64,000 nucleotides of DNA from an uncultured Pelagibacteraceae bacterium (GTDB lineage: Bacteria; Pseudomonadota; Alphaproteobacteria; Pelagibacterales; Pelagibacteraceae). The stretch spans positions 1-64,000 of the forward strand of contig CACBDC010000002.1 of NCBI GenBank assembly GCA_902537845.1, written 5' to 3'. The stretch's first letter is position 1; each line of letters begins with the position of its first letter. The translations under genes and the position numbers were made by a program. Of this stretch, positions 36,893-46,036 are shown in pieces. The notes beneath the pieces are model-generated. The model had not been told where the DNA came from. It did no database searches and saw only the letters and a list, made by a program, of their open reading frames with translations.

Positions 36893-36921
36893 TATATAGT
36901 TCTTGTAGACCTAAGGGTCAA
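36893..36921 (-). promoter_or_regulatory. Predicted sigma70-type promoter of rpmB
   Basis: On the minus strand, TTGACC (36921-36916) is separated by exactly 17 bases from TATATA (36898-36893), followed by a short leader and the rpmB ATG at 36877. The -35 box matches the consensus at 5 of 6 positions. It overlaps the pyrD stop codon. It would give rpmB and the VUT gene transcription independent of lysS-pyrD. Confidence 0.6.
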
Positions 36922-37964
36922 GCGTTAATTCCAACTGCTTCACTTATATTTTTGAGATTTTCTTTTTTTAAAATTGATATTAAGTCTTTCTTTATTTCTT
37001 TAACAATTCCCGGCCCTTTGTATACCATGCCTGTATATAATTGCACAGCATCGGCACCTGCTGATATTTTTTCAAAAGCACTTTCACCAGAATCTACTCC
37101 TCCAACTCCTATTATCTTAATCTTACCTTTGGTTTCTTTGTAGAATTTTTTAATTAAATTTGTCGAAATATCTTTAAGTGGTTGTCCTGATAACCCTCCA
37201 GTTTCGTGTTTTTTAACATCGAAAAGATTATCGCGATTACTATCTGTTGTATTGGAAACTATTATACCTTGTATTTTATGGATACTTACTAAGTCTACTA
37301 TTTTACCAATTTCATTATCATTAATATCTGGTGAAATTTTTATTGCTATCGGACAATCAATTTTTTTTTCTTTTATGATTTTGTTTATTCCAGATAAAAG
37401 TTTTTTCATCTCCTCTTGATCATGAAAATTTCTCAAACCCTCAGTGTTCGGGGAGGAGATATTAATTGTTATATATCCGGCGTGCATTGCAAGTCTTGAA
37501 AGGCAAATATAATAATCATCCTCTTTATTTTTTGTTTCTTTGTTCGGACCAATGTTAATTCCCAATAAGCCATCTGGGTCATTATTTGATATTCTTTTTG
37601 AAACAGTTTCTGACCCATGATTATTAAATCCAAGACGATTTATTAGCGCTTGATCTTTCTCTAATCGAAATATTCTTGGTTTAGGATTTCCCAATTGCTG
37701 TTTTGGAGTAACAGTGCCTACCTCAATAAAACCGAAACCAAATTTAAAAAGAGAATTGTAGACTTCAGCACTTTTATCAAAACCAGCTGCTAAACCTATC
37801 GGATTTGGAATTGTTTTTCCTAAAAGACTTATCTCAAGCATTTCTTCGCTTTCAACATTAAAAAAACTTTTTGGAAGAATATTTGCTTTCAAAGATTTAA
37901 TAGCTAGATCATGAGCTACTTCTGGATCTAATGAAAATATATAAGGTCTTAAAATTGAAAACAT
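36918..37964 (-). CDS. pyrD: Dihydroorotate dehydrogenase (quinone), class 2
   Basis: Fourth step of pyrimidine synthesis, passing electrons to the quinone pool at the inner membrane. The 348 residues show the class 2 N-terminal helices (ILRPYIFSLDPEVAHDLAIK), IGLAAGFDKSAEVYNSL, the catalytic Ser in ISSPNTEGLRNF, and IIGVGGVDSGESAFEKISAGADAVQLYTG. Its ATG shares a base with the lysS stop (TAATG). Confidence 0.97.
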   Translation of the reverse strand: MFSILRPYIFSLDPEVAHDLAIKSLKANILPKSFFNVESEEMLEISLLGKTIPNPIGLAAGFDKSAEVYNSLFKFGFGFIEVGTVTPKQQLGNPKPRIFRLEKDQALINRLGFNNHGSETVSKRISNNDPDGLLGINIGPNKETKNKEDDYYICLSRLAMHAGYITINISSPNTEGLRNFHDQEEMKKLLSGINKIIKEKKIDCPIAIKISPDINDNEIGKIVDLVSIHKIQGIIVSNTTDSNRDNLFDVKKHETGGLSGQPLKDISTNLIKKFYKETKGKIKIIGVGGVDSGESAFEKISAGADAVQLYTGMVYKGPGIVKEIKKDLISILKKENLKNISEAVGINA

Positions 37965-39532
37965 TAATTATTACTTATTTTATCTTTCATTAACTCAATT
38001 GTCTCCTTCAATCCAAAGAAACTGACAAAATACCCCATCCTAGGTCCGTTTTCCTCTCCAAATACTACTTCATAAATTAATTTAAACCAGTCTCTTAGGT
38101 TTTTATCATATCCATTTTCTTTACCAGTTGCATAAACAATTGTTTGAATTTCCTCTGGTTTTAAATTTTGTTTAATTTCAGATAATTTTGTAACAAGATT
38201 TTCTAATGCTTTTTTTTCATTTGCTGAAGGTTTTTTAAATTTTTTATTCGGTTCAACTTTATCTTTAAAGTAATTAATTGCGAACTCAGTTAATCCATCT
38301 AATATAGGGTAATCTTTCGGTTTTATTTCTTTATGAAATCTATTTATAAACTTCCACAAAATTTCTTTATTATCGGCATTACTGGAACCAACTAAATTTA
38401 ATAGCATCGAAAAAGGCATGACGACTTTCTCCTCTGGGGGCTTTCCATTATGCACATGCCAAACTGGATTTAAAATTTGATCTTTTTCTTTTTGACTTGG
38501 ATATTTTTCAATACTTGTTAAATATTCATCAACTGTTTTAGGCACAACTTCTGCATAGAGTTTTTTTGCTCTTTTTGGATTAGGGTACATATATAAAGAC
38601 AAGCTTTCTGGTGATGCATATCTAAGCCATTGTTCAATGGAAATCCCATTTCCTTTTGACTTTGATATTTTTTCTCCTTTTTCGTCTAAAAAAAGTTCAT
38701 AAGCAAAACCATTTGGAGGATTTTTTCCAAGAATTTTACAAATCTTATTTGATAAAATGGCACTCTCGGTTAAATCTTTACCGTACATTTCAAAATCAAC
38801 ATCGAAAGTGAACCATCTCATTGCCCAATCAACTTTCCACTGAAGCTTAGCATTTCCGTTTAAAATACTTGTTTCTATTTTTTCTCCATTATTATCAAAA
38901 ACTGCCGTGCCAGTTTTCTTGTCTACCTCTAATAATGGTATTTCAAGTACTATTCCAGATTTTGGGCAAATTGGTAAAAATGGACAGTATGTTTTTCTTC
39001 TTTCCTCTCTTAAAGTTGGTAAAATAATATTCATCACCTCTTCATATTTTTCAGCAACTCTTAATAATGATTTATTAAAAACTCCATTTTTATAATTTTC
39101 TGTTGAACTTTTGAAAGTGAATTTAAATTTAAATTTATTCAAAAATTCTTTTAGCATCTCATTATTATGCTCTCCAAAACTATTAAATTTTTTAAAAGGA
39201 TCAGGAATGTCTGTTAAGGGTTTACCTAGATTATCTTTTAAAACTTTATCGTTAGGAATATTATCAGGGACTTTTCTTAAACCATCCATGTCATCAGAAA
39301 AAGTAATAAGCTCATGATCAATATTTTCTATGTGATTTAAAGCATTGATCATCATAGTAGTCCTGGCTATTTCTCCAAATGTTCCTATATGAGGTAAACC
39401 ACTTGGTCCATATCCGGTTTGAAAAGTAATTTTACCCTTTTTTTTTATGATATCTTTTCTATCTTTTAAAAGCTTTCTAATTTCAACAAATGGCCAGGAC
39501 GAAGTAGATTGAATTAAGTTATTATTCAGCAT
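37964..39532 (-). CDS. lysS: Lysyl-tRNA synthetase, class I
   Basis: 522 residues. This is the archaeal-type class I LysRS used by alphaproteobacteria, not the class II enzyme of E. coli. HIGH-like signature is SGLPHIGTFGE (about 44-54); KMSKS-like is EKISKSKGNGIS. WAMRWFTFDVDFEMYGKDL is also typical. First gene of the lysS-pyrD pair, divergent from trkH across 93 bases. Confidence 0.96.
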   Translation of the reverse strand: MLNNNLIQSTSSWPFVEIRKLLKDRKDIIKKKGKITFQTGYGPSGLPHIGTFGEIARTTMMINALNHIENIDHELITFSDDMDGLRKVPDNIPNDKVLKDNLGKPLTDIPDPFKKFNSFGEHNNEMLKEFLNKFKFKFTFKSSTENYKNGVFNKSLLRVAEKYEEVMNIILPTLREERRKTYCPFLPICPKSGIVLEIPLLEVDKKTGTAVFDNNGEKIETSILNGNAKLQWKVDWAMRWFTFDVDFEMYGKDLTESAILSNKICKILGKNPPNGFAYELFLDEKGEKISKSKGNGISIEQWLRYASPESLSLYMYPNPKRAKKLYAEVVPKTVDEYLTSIEKYPSQKEKDQILNPVWHVHNGKPPEEKVVMPFSMLLNLVGSSNADNKEILWKFINRFHKEIKPKDYPILDGLTEFAINYFKDKVEPNKKFKKPSANEKKALENLVTKLSEIKQNLKPEEIQTIVYATGKENGYDKNLRDWFKLIYEVVFGEENGPRMGYFVSFFGLKETIELMKDKISNN

Positions 39533-39625
39533 AGTACAGGTTTATTAAATTTTATATGCAAAATACAGATATAATTACTACATATTAAGTTGAATTTTGA
39601 AACTATTTAAATAATCTCGTTTTTA

Positions 39626-41074
39626 ATGGCTAGCAACAAAACAGTTTTTTTCTTAATCGGAATATTGCTCATAGTGTTGGGGCTTTCAATGTTGGCGCCT
39701 TACTCTATGCAAGTTTTATATAAAGAAAATAGCCACAGTTTTATATCATCCTCTTTCGTAACAATATTTATTGGAATTTTATGTATATTGGCTAATCTAG
39801 ATAAAGATTTAAAATTAAATCTTAGACAAACTTTTCTATTCTCAACTCTTGCTTGGGTGACAGTCGCAATTTTTGGTAGCTTACCATTTATATTATCCAG
39901 TCAAACATTTTCATTTAGTGACGCTTTTTTTGAGAGTATGTCAGGCATAACAACTACAGGAGCTACGATTATATCGGATTTAGATAATAGCCCAAAAAGC
40001 ATTCTTTTATGGAGAGCTATTATGCAATGGCTTGGAGGTATAGGTATTGTCGTAATGGCAATAACAATTTTACCATTACTAAAGGTTGGTGGCATGCAAC
40101 TTTTTAAAATGGAAGGTCCAGATAGCACGGAAAAAATTTTACCTAGAACTATTGAAGTGGCAACCATCATAATTTCAACCTATATAATTCTTACTCTATT
40201 TTGTGGTTTTTTTTATTGGATATTTGGAATGTCAATATTTGACAGCATTTGTCACGCGATGACAACTATAGCAACTGGTGGTTTTTCAACTCATAATGAC
40301 TCGATTGGTTTTTTTAAAAATTCGAATATAGAAATTGTAGCAAGCATATTTATTATTTTGGGGAGCATACCCTTTATATCTTATTTAAAATTTTCTCAGG
40401 GAAATAAAAAAATATTTTTTCAAGATGTTCAAATTAAAGGTTTGCTATATCTTTTGACTTTATCAATATTAATTATGTTCATATACTTATTGTTCATAAA
40501 TTATGAGAGTAATTTATTTGAAAAAATAAGAATTTCTTCATTCAACGTCATTTCTATTTTATCAGGCACAGGGTACGTAACTGACGATTTTGGTCTATGG
40601 GGAAAATTTTCTTTAATTTTTTTCTTATTCTTGATGTTTATCGGCGGATGTGCAGGATCAACAGCATGTGGAATAAAGATTTTTAGATTACAAATGCTTT
40701 TAATTTTTCTTAAAAATCAAGTGAAAAAATTAATTTATCCAAATAGCGTAATCATAACTAAGTATAACAACCAAAAAATTTCAGATGACTTTATTAGATC
40801 TGTAATTATCTTTATTTTCTCTTTTTTATTTATTTTTTTAATTATCGCAATGCTACTTTCAATAAGTGGATTAGATTTTGTTACCTCAATATCTGGTGCT
40901 GCTAGTTCAATCTCGAATGTTGGCCCTGGTTTAGGTGAAATAATTGGGCCTGATGGTAATTACAAAAATTTACCAGATTTATCAAAATGGATCTTAGCAA
41001 CAGGAATGTTACTTGGTAGATTAGAGCTATTTGCAGTTCTCGTTCTTTTCTTTCCATCTTTTTGGAGAAATTGA
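39626..41074 (+). CDS. trkH: Trk-type potassium uptake membrane subunit TrkH/KtrB family
   Basis: 482-residue membrane protein with about ten hydrophobic segments. It shows the four pore-loop repeats with selectivity-filter glycines, such as GITTTGATIISDL, TTIATGGFSTHND, ISILSGTGYVTDDF and SSISNVGPGLGEI. The motif GGCAGSTACGIKIFRLQ is diagnostic. It needs a cytosolic TrkA-type gating partner, which is not nearby. The AmpG-like gene follows after 2 bases. Confidence 0.95.
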   Translation: MASNKTVFFLIGILLIVLGLSMLAPYSMQVLYKENSHSFISSSFVTIFIGILCILANLDKDLKLNLRQTFLFSTLAWVTVAIFGSLPFILSSQTFSFSDAFFESMSGITTTGATIISDLDNSPKSILLWRAIMQWLGGIGIVVMAITILPLLKVGGMQLFKMEGPDSTEKILPRTIEVATIIISTYIILTLFCGFFYWIFGMSIFDSICHAMTTIATGGFSTHNDSIGFFKNSNIEIVASIFIILGSIPFISYLKFSQGNKKIFFQDVQIKGLLYLLTLSILIMFIYLLFINYESNLFEKIRISSFNVISILSGTGYVTDDFGLWGKFSLIFFLFLMFIGGCAGSTACGIKIFRLQMLLIFLKNQVKKLIYPNSVIITKYNNQKISDDFIRSVIIFIFSFLFIFLIIAMLLSISGLDFVTSISGAASSISNVGPGLGEIIGPDGNYKNLPDLSKWILATGMLLGRLELFAVLVLFFPSFWRN

Positions 41075-41076
41075 TT

Positions 41077-42450
41077 ATGGAAATTTATAAAAAACAAACT
41101 TTAGCTGAAACATTCTCCGTTTATTTTGATCGTAGAATGATAAAAATATTATTACTTGGTGCAATAAGCGGTTTTCCGTGGGTTATAATTGGAAGCAGTC
41201 TAAGCCTTTGGTTAAAAGAAGACGGTTTAAGTAGAAGTACAATTGGATGGGCTGGATTAATATTTGCTGTATATGCTTTTAATTATCTGTGGGCTCCAAT
41301 TGTAGATAGAATTAAAATTCCTTGGTTAACAAAAAAATTAGGTCATAGACGCGGATGGATAGTAACCATGCAAACTATAATACTTTTAAGTTTAGTTTGC
41401 TGGAGTTTAGTAAACCCGACTGCTAATTTGACACTAGTTATAAGTATTGGTCTTATAATTGCAATTGCTTCCGCTACTCAAGACATTACAGTTGATGCTT
41501 TAAGGATTGAACAAATCGGAGAGACTGAGGGTAAGGCAATGCAAGCTGGTGCTGCTATGGCAGTGGTGGGTTGGTGGACTGGATATAAATTAGGTGGGAT
41601 GGTCGCGCTGAATACTGCTGAATTTTTACAAAATTCTGGTTTTGAAAACTACTGGCAATTAACCTTTTTAGTTTTGGGGATTTTTATTATTATTTGCAAT
41701 ATTGGATTAATGTTCATCAATGAACCCCAACCGACGGATAGGACTGAAATCCAAAGACAAAATGATAAGATAATTCAAGATAAAATAGGTAAATCGAATT
41801 TCATAACAAAAATAATAGCTTGGTTAACTGGGACCGTTATTGGCCCAGTGGTAAGTTTTTTTAAAAAAAATGGTTTCAATGTTGCGATTGCAATATTAGG
41901 TTTTGTTTTTCTTTTTAAAATTGGTGAGGCTTTCCTCGGTAGAATGTCTGTAATTTTTTATAAGGAAATAGGCTTTACAAAGTCTGACATCGCTCTCTAT
42001 TCGAAAGGTCTAGGTTGGATTACCACTGTAATTTTTACTCTACTAGGTGGACTTTTCGCAATCAGGTCTGGCGTTATAAAAGCCATGTTTTTATCAGGAA
42101 TATTAATGGCTGCTACAAACTTGTTATTTTCATTATTAGCTTGGTCAGGAAAATCTGAATGGTTATTTGCTATTGCTGTTATATTTGACGATATGGCTGC
42201 TGCATTTGCTACAGTTGCTTTCGTTGCATTCATTTCAATGTTAGTAGACAGAACTTATACTGCTACACAGTATGCTTTACTTGCGTCAATTGGAACTGCA
42301 GGAAGAACTACCTTGGCTTCGTCCTCAGGAGCTCTAGTTGATTGGCTCAATGGTGATTGGGGAATATTCTTTATCATCACTGCAGTGATGGTAATTCCAT
42401 CTTTGATATTTCTATATTTGATAAAAGATAAGCTAAATTTAAATGATTAA
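41077..42450 (+). CDS. AmpG-like MFS permease (muropeptide transporter family)
   Basis: I start it at ATG 41077, not the track's TTG 41062 inside trkH, giving 457 residues and about 12 membrane segments. The AmpG-family signature is visible: YAFNYLWAPIVDRIKIPWL, ASATQDITVDALRIEQIG (family motif TQDIxxD) and TATQYALLASIGTAGRTTLASSSG. AmpG members import anhydromuropeptides for wall recycling. The next gene, an NlpC/P60 peptidase, overlaps by 8 bases, which supports a recycling role. Other solutes remain possible. Confidence 0.87.
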   Translation: MEIYKKQTLAETFSVYFDRRMIKILLLGAISGFPWVIIGSSLSLWLKEDGLSRSTIGWAGLIFAVYAFNYLWAPIVDRIKIPWLTKKLGHRRGWIVTMQTIILLSLVCWSLVNPTANLTLVISIGLIIAIASATQDITVDALRIEQIGETEGKAMQAGAAMAVVGWWTGYKLGGMVALNTAEFLQNSGFENYWQLTFLVLGIFIIICNIGLMFINEPQPTDRTEIQRQNDKIIQDKIGKSNFITKIIAWLTGTVIGPVVSFFKKNGFNVAIAILGFVFLFKIGEAFLGRMSVIFYKEIGFTKSDIALYSKGLGWITTVIFTLLGGLFAIRSGVIKAMFLSGILMAATNLLFSLLAWSGKSEWLFAIAVIFDDMAAAFATVAFVAFISMLVDRTYTATQYALLASIGTAGRTTLASSSGALVDWLNGDWGIFFIITAVMVIPSLIFLYLIKDKLNLND

Positions 42451-43183
42451 ATATTTTACTAATAATTTTAGCATTATAAACCTTTATAAAAGCGCTTCAA
42501 CAAAATCTGAAATAGTTACGCAAATGATTTACGGAGATAGTTTTTCAGTTTTAAAAAAAACAAGAAAGTGGCTCAAAATTAAGATAAAAGAAGACAATTA
42601 CAAAGGATATATACAAAATAAAAATTTTCGTAATTATTTAATCCCTTCTCATAAAATAAGTGTTTTGAAAGCAAATGTTTATAATTCCCCAAATTTTAAA
42701 AAAAAAAGATATGAGTTATCATTTGGTTCAAAAATTAAAGTTACAAGAAAAAAAGGTATTTTTTTAAAATTTGATAGAGGTTGGATAAAAAACAGTGACA
42801 CTAAGCATGTGTCATTTAAAGAAAAAAATCTTTTTAAAAAAATTACTATATTTAGGAATGTAAAATATAAGTGGGGAGGAAAATCTTATAAAGGGATTGA
42901 TTGCTCCGGGTTGATACAAATATTTTTTAATTTTAATAATAAATTTTGCCCAAGAGATGCAAAAGATCAGGTAAAATATTTTAAAAAAAATATTCAATTA
43001 AAAAATATTAAAAAAAACGATATTATTTTTTGGAAGGGGCATGTTGCATTAGCTTTATCAAAACAAAAATTAATACATGCTTATGGACCAATGAGGAAAA
43101 CTGTAATTATGAATATAAGTCAAACTATAAAAAAAATAAGTCAAACTGCAAAACTTAAAGTAATTGGAATTAAAAGAGTTTAA
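42443..43183 (+). CDS. NlpC/P60 family peptidase with SH3 domains
   Basis: 246 residues. Two bacterial SH3-like domains (about 10-65 and 70-125) precede the NlpC/P60 papain-like domain. Catalytic Cys154 is in KGIDCSGLIQIFF, His200 in WKGHVALAL and the third residue His212 in LIHAYGP. There is no signal peptide or lipobox, so it should act in the cytosol, like YkfC-type enzymes that trim L-Ala-gamma-D-Glu units from imported wall peptides. Overlaps the AmpG-like gene by 8 bases. Confidence 0.9.
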   Translation: MIKYFTNNFSIINLYKSASTKSEIVTQMIYGDSFSVLKKTRKWLKIKIKEDNYKGYIQNKNFRNYLIPSHKISVLKANVYNSPNFKKKRYELSFGSKIKVTRKKGIFLKFDRGWIKNSDTKHVSFKEKNLFKKITIFRNVKYKWGGKSYKGIDCSGLIQIFFNFNNKFCPRDAKDQVKYFKKNIQLKNIKKNDIIFWKGHVALALSKQKLIHAYGPMRKTVIMNISQTIKKISQTAKLKVIGIKRV

Positions 43184-43221
43184 TGGAGCAAGGGCAGTTT
43201 CAGTCTCCCTCCACTACCCTT
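43184..43221. other. Possible H-type pseudoknot in convergent intergenic region
   Basis: Right after the NlpC/P60 stop, TGGAG (43184-43188) can pair with CTCCA (43209-43213) and AAGGG (43190-43194) with CCCTT (43217-43221). The two helices interlock as an H-type pseudoknot, and the complement folds the same way. This is a local G+C-rich patch in A+T-rich DNA. No T-run follows, so it is not a standard intrinsic terminator. It could be a 3'-end stabilising structure or an RNA element; the remaining 67 bases to the SGNH gene show nothing clear. Confidence 0.35.
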
Positions 43222-43288
43222 AAAAATATAATATTCTATCTCGTGAAAACTTATTAGTCTCTTTTCAGTTGTATGTGGATAATAGATT

Positions 43289-44416
43289 TTATTTTGAATA
43301 ACTAAAATACGCTTTTTCCAATCTTTTTAAACACTTATTCGAAGGATGGGAGGCATCAAAAAATTCGTGTTTGGCACAATTCATTTTGTTAGGATTAAAA
43401 GATCCAACAACATCAATTTGATTCGTTCTTGAAAATTCATGTACTACAGTCTCTACAATTTCAATAGCTTTAAAAATTGGTTCATTTTTTAATTTGAATA
43501 CATCTGGATGATAAGGCGTTAAAAGAAAAATAATCTCACTATTTTTTTCAAAATATTTTTTATATTTTAACAGCAAATTAAGAACGTCCTCATCTAAAAG
43601 TTTATCCAAAGAAATTTTATAATTTATAGTGTTTAGATCGATTTCTACATTTTTTGAATTCTTATCTAGCTCTCTTTTTTTCTTACTTCCATCAAATAAA
43701 ATTACATTAGTTTTCTCTAAATTAACCCCATCTAAATTTGTTGTTATATAATTTTCGTTTATATCTTTTTTAAGATAAATTTTTAAAGAGGTTTTAAAAT
43801 ATTCATAGCTAAATAAATTTTTAATTGATTTTGAAAAAAATTGATCTTGGGTTTTATTTTTTTCAATTTTTTTTGTCTCAAATTTGATATTTTCAATAAA
43901 TTCGTAATAACTCTCAGAGTTTTTAACCCACCTATTGTCTTTGTTAAAATTTAGTGTGAAAGGATGAATAGATAAAAATATTTTCTTTTTTTTTGTATCG
44001 GATGGGGAAAAGTTATTTGATAGTGCAAAATAATCCTCAAAAGTTGCGCCAGGCATACCTAAATTAAGTAATGAATTACAATATTTATCTAATACGCGTG
44101 GGTTTTGAACAACGCTTATTGAAACAACCGAACTAGCGCCAAAAACAATACAATCTTTATCTTTATATCTTTTAGAGAAGAGGTTGTACAAATCTCTATC
44201 GTTCCAGTTTTTATCTTTATAAACTAAAAATCCTCTTTCTAAAATTAGCTTATTTAATTTTTCTTCAAGATTTAATTCATTTTTATTTAAGTTTTTTTTA
44301 GATGTATATATTTTCTCTGGATCAATAGTAAAATTAAATGCCGCTATAAAAACCACCAAAATAGTTAACAGTGCAATCGTCTTAAAAAAATAACTTTTAT
44401 AAAATTTATTTCTCAT
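43289..44416 (-). CDS. Membrane-anchored SGNH/AlgX-like protein
   Basis: 375 residues. One N-terminal membrane anchor (about 11-28) precedes a predicted periplasmic domain. The pattern fits SGNH-fold acetyl esterases/transferases: a GASS block near 93-96 (IVFGASSVVSIS), conserved GMPGATFEDYFAL, and a C-terminal DxxH (D354, H357 in FFDASHPSN) that would complete the Ser-His-Asp triad. It lies 2 bases after an MBOAT gene, as AlgX/AlgJ/PatB-type partners do. Likely works in O-acylation of an exported glycan; the family call is inferred from motif spacing and context. Confidence 0.72.
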   Translation of the reverse strand: MRNKFYKSYFFKTIALLTILVVFIAAFNFTIDPEKIYTSKKNLNKNELNLEEKLNKLILERGFLVYKDKNWNDRDLYNLFSKRYKDKDCIVFGASSVVSISVVQNPRVLDKYCNSLLNLGMPGATFEDYFALSNNFSPSDTKKKKIFLSIHPFTLNFNKDNRWVKNSESYYEFIENIKFETKKIEKNKTQDQFFSKSIKNLFSYEYFKTSLKIYLKKDINENYITTNLDGVNLEKTNVILFDGSKKKRELDKNSKNVEIDLNTINYKISLDKLLDEDVLNLLLKYKKYFEKNSEIIFLLTPYHPDVFKLKNEPIFKAIEIVETVVHEFSRTNQIDVVGSFNPNKMNCAKHEFFDASHPSNKCLKRLEKAYFSYSK

Positions 44417-44418
44417 AT

Positions 44419-45954
44419 TTAAAATTGTAAGTAAATAAATTCACTTTCTCGGTTTAAAAATAATATACTTGTAATTAATATTAAAACTGTAAATAGCGAC
44501 CAGAGTACATTTGGCTTCCATTTTATATTGATAAAACTTTTTCTTTTTCTTAATAAATTTTCATCATTAAACTCATTTTTAATATTTTTAAATAAAAACT
44601 CTTGTGTATTAGGAAATAAAAAAATTATCATAAAACTAATGATTAGCCAAAATATTCCATGATAAGGCTGAGATGCAAATAATCCAACTTGAAATAAATC
44701 AATCAAATCTAATTTTCCAAATCCGAAAATCGCTTTAAAATATTCTAGGGAACTTTCTATAGAATTAGATCGAAAAACTATTAAGGCTAATACCACCGAT
44801 AAAAAAGTTATCAATTGAGCAAAAAAATCTTTAAAATTATTTTTCTGTTCTTTTAAATGATTATTTTTAAAATTTTTCCATAAATTAAATATTATTATAT
44901 AAAAACCATTTATGACTCCAAATAATATAAAATTCCAGCCTGCTCCATGCCATAATCCAATTAACGCAAATGAAATGAGCGTTGGAATCATTAAACTAAG
45001 TAAGAAATCTTTTGCGAATCCGAAATTTTTTATTCCAGATAATCTTGAAAAATACATGGAAAGAGGAAAATATAAATAATTTCTAACTAAATTGCTAAGA
45101 GTTATGTGCCAACAGATCCAAAACTCACTAATATTTTTTGCCTTGAAAGGTGAAAAGAAATTAATTGGTAAAATAAAACCAAACATTAACGCAATGCCTA
45201 AAGCCATGTCGGTATAACCGGAGAAATCAAAATAAATTTGGAATGCATAACCAATTGCGCCCACCCAAGCATCAAAAAAGTTTAAAGGTATTCCAGATTC
45301 AACTGAACTAAAAAATGGATTTACATAAAGTGCAAGGTTATCTGCTAAAACAACTTTTTTAAATAAACCAACAGCAAAAGTTGTGATACCAACATTTAAA
45401 TGATTTATGTCAAAATTTTTCGAAATTTGATTTTTAATTTGTGGCATGAGAAAACCATGTCTTACTATTGGACCAGTAACAATTTGAGGAAAAAAACAAA
45501 CATACAAAAAATATCTCCTTAAGTTTTGATCTGAAACTTTCCCTAGGTAACAATCAACAAGATATGTAATTTGTTGAAACGTAAAATATGATATTCCTAA
45601 TGGTAAAATTATAGTTTCAATTATATAATTCTTATTAAAAAATACATTGATATTTTCTATAAAAAAATTTGTATATTTATAATATCCTAAAATAAGAAGG
45701 TTGATAAAAATTCCAAAAAAAAGTTTTAATTTATTATTATCTTTAATTAATAAATTTCCAATGAAAAAATTTAAGATAATAGAAAAAATTAGTAAAAATA
45801 AATATTTTATATTCCACCACGAATAAAATAATAGTGAAATGATTATTAAAAAATCAACTCTGAAAGTATTGCGAGTAAAATTTATTAAAAAATAAAAGCT
45901 TATTAAAGCGGTTGGTAAAAAAATAAAAATAAATATATAGCTGTTAAATAGCAT
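44419..45954 (-). CDS. MBOAT family O-acyltransferase (AlgI/DltB-like)
   Basis: I start at ATG 45954 (MLFNSYIFIFIFLPTALISF), as is usual for AlgI-type proteins; the track's upstream start adds 19 residues. About 511 residues with around 10-12 membrane segments. Hallmarks are LPLGISYFTFQQITYLVDCY, FPQIVTGPIVRH, YFDFSGYTDMALGIALMFGF and the catalytic His in LIGLWHGAGWNFILFG. It should pass an acyl group across the membrane to an acceptor handled by the SGNH partner. Divergent from the FkbH-like gene. Confidence 0.93.
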   Translation of the reverse strand: MLFNSYIFIFIFLPTALISFYFLINFTRNTFRVDFLIIISLLFYSWWNIKYLFLLIFSIILNFFIGNLLIKDNNKLKLFFGIFINLLILGYYKYTNFFIENINVFFNKNYIIETIILPLGISYFTFQQITYLVDCYLGKVSDQNLRRYFLYVCFFPQIVTGPIVRHGFLMPQIKNQISKNFDINHLNVGITTFAVGLFKKVVLADNLALYVNPFFSSVESGIPLNFFDAWVGAIGYAFQIYFDFSGYTDMALGIALMFGFILPINFFSPFKAKNISEFWICWHITLSNLVRNYLYFPLSMYFSRLSGIKNFGFAKDFLLSLMIPTLISFALIGLWHGAGWNFILFGVINGFYIIIFNLWKNFKNNHLKEQKNNFKDFFAQLITFLSVVLALIVFRSNSIESSLEYFKAIFGFGKLDLIDLFQVGLFASQPYHGIFWLIISFMIIFLFPNTQEFLFKNIKNEFNDENLLRKRKSFINIKWKPNVLWSLFTVLILITSILFLNRESEFIYLQF

Positions 45955-46036
45955 TATTATGAAAATATTATTACTAATCGTATAAATAAGGTATAAATTC
46001 TTAAATATCAAAATTTAAAATAGATAACTCAAAAAA

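Noticed and set aside
41062-41076. TTG start of the AmpG-like gene inside trkH
   Set aside because: ATG 41077, two bases after the trkH stop, is the simpler start.
43184-43288. Possible tmRNA 3' half (T-arm-like GTTTCAGTC and TCCACTA)
   Set aside because: The T-loop does not match TTCRANN, there is no CCA end and no matching acceptor or tag sequence nearby.
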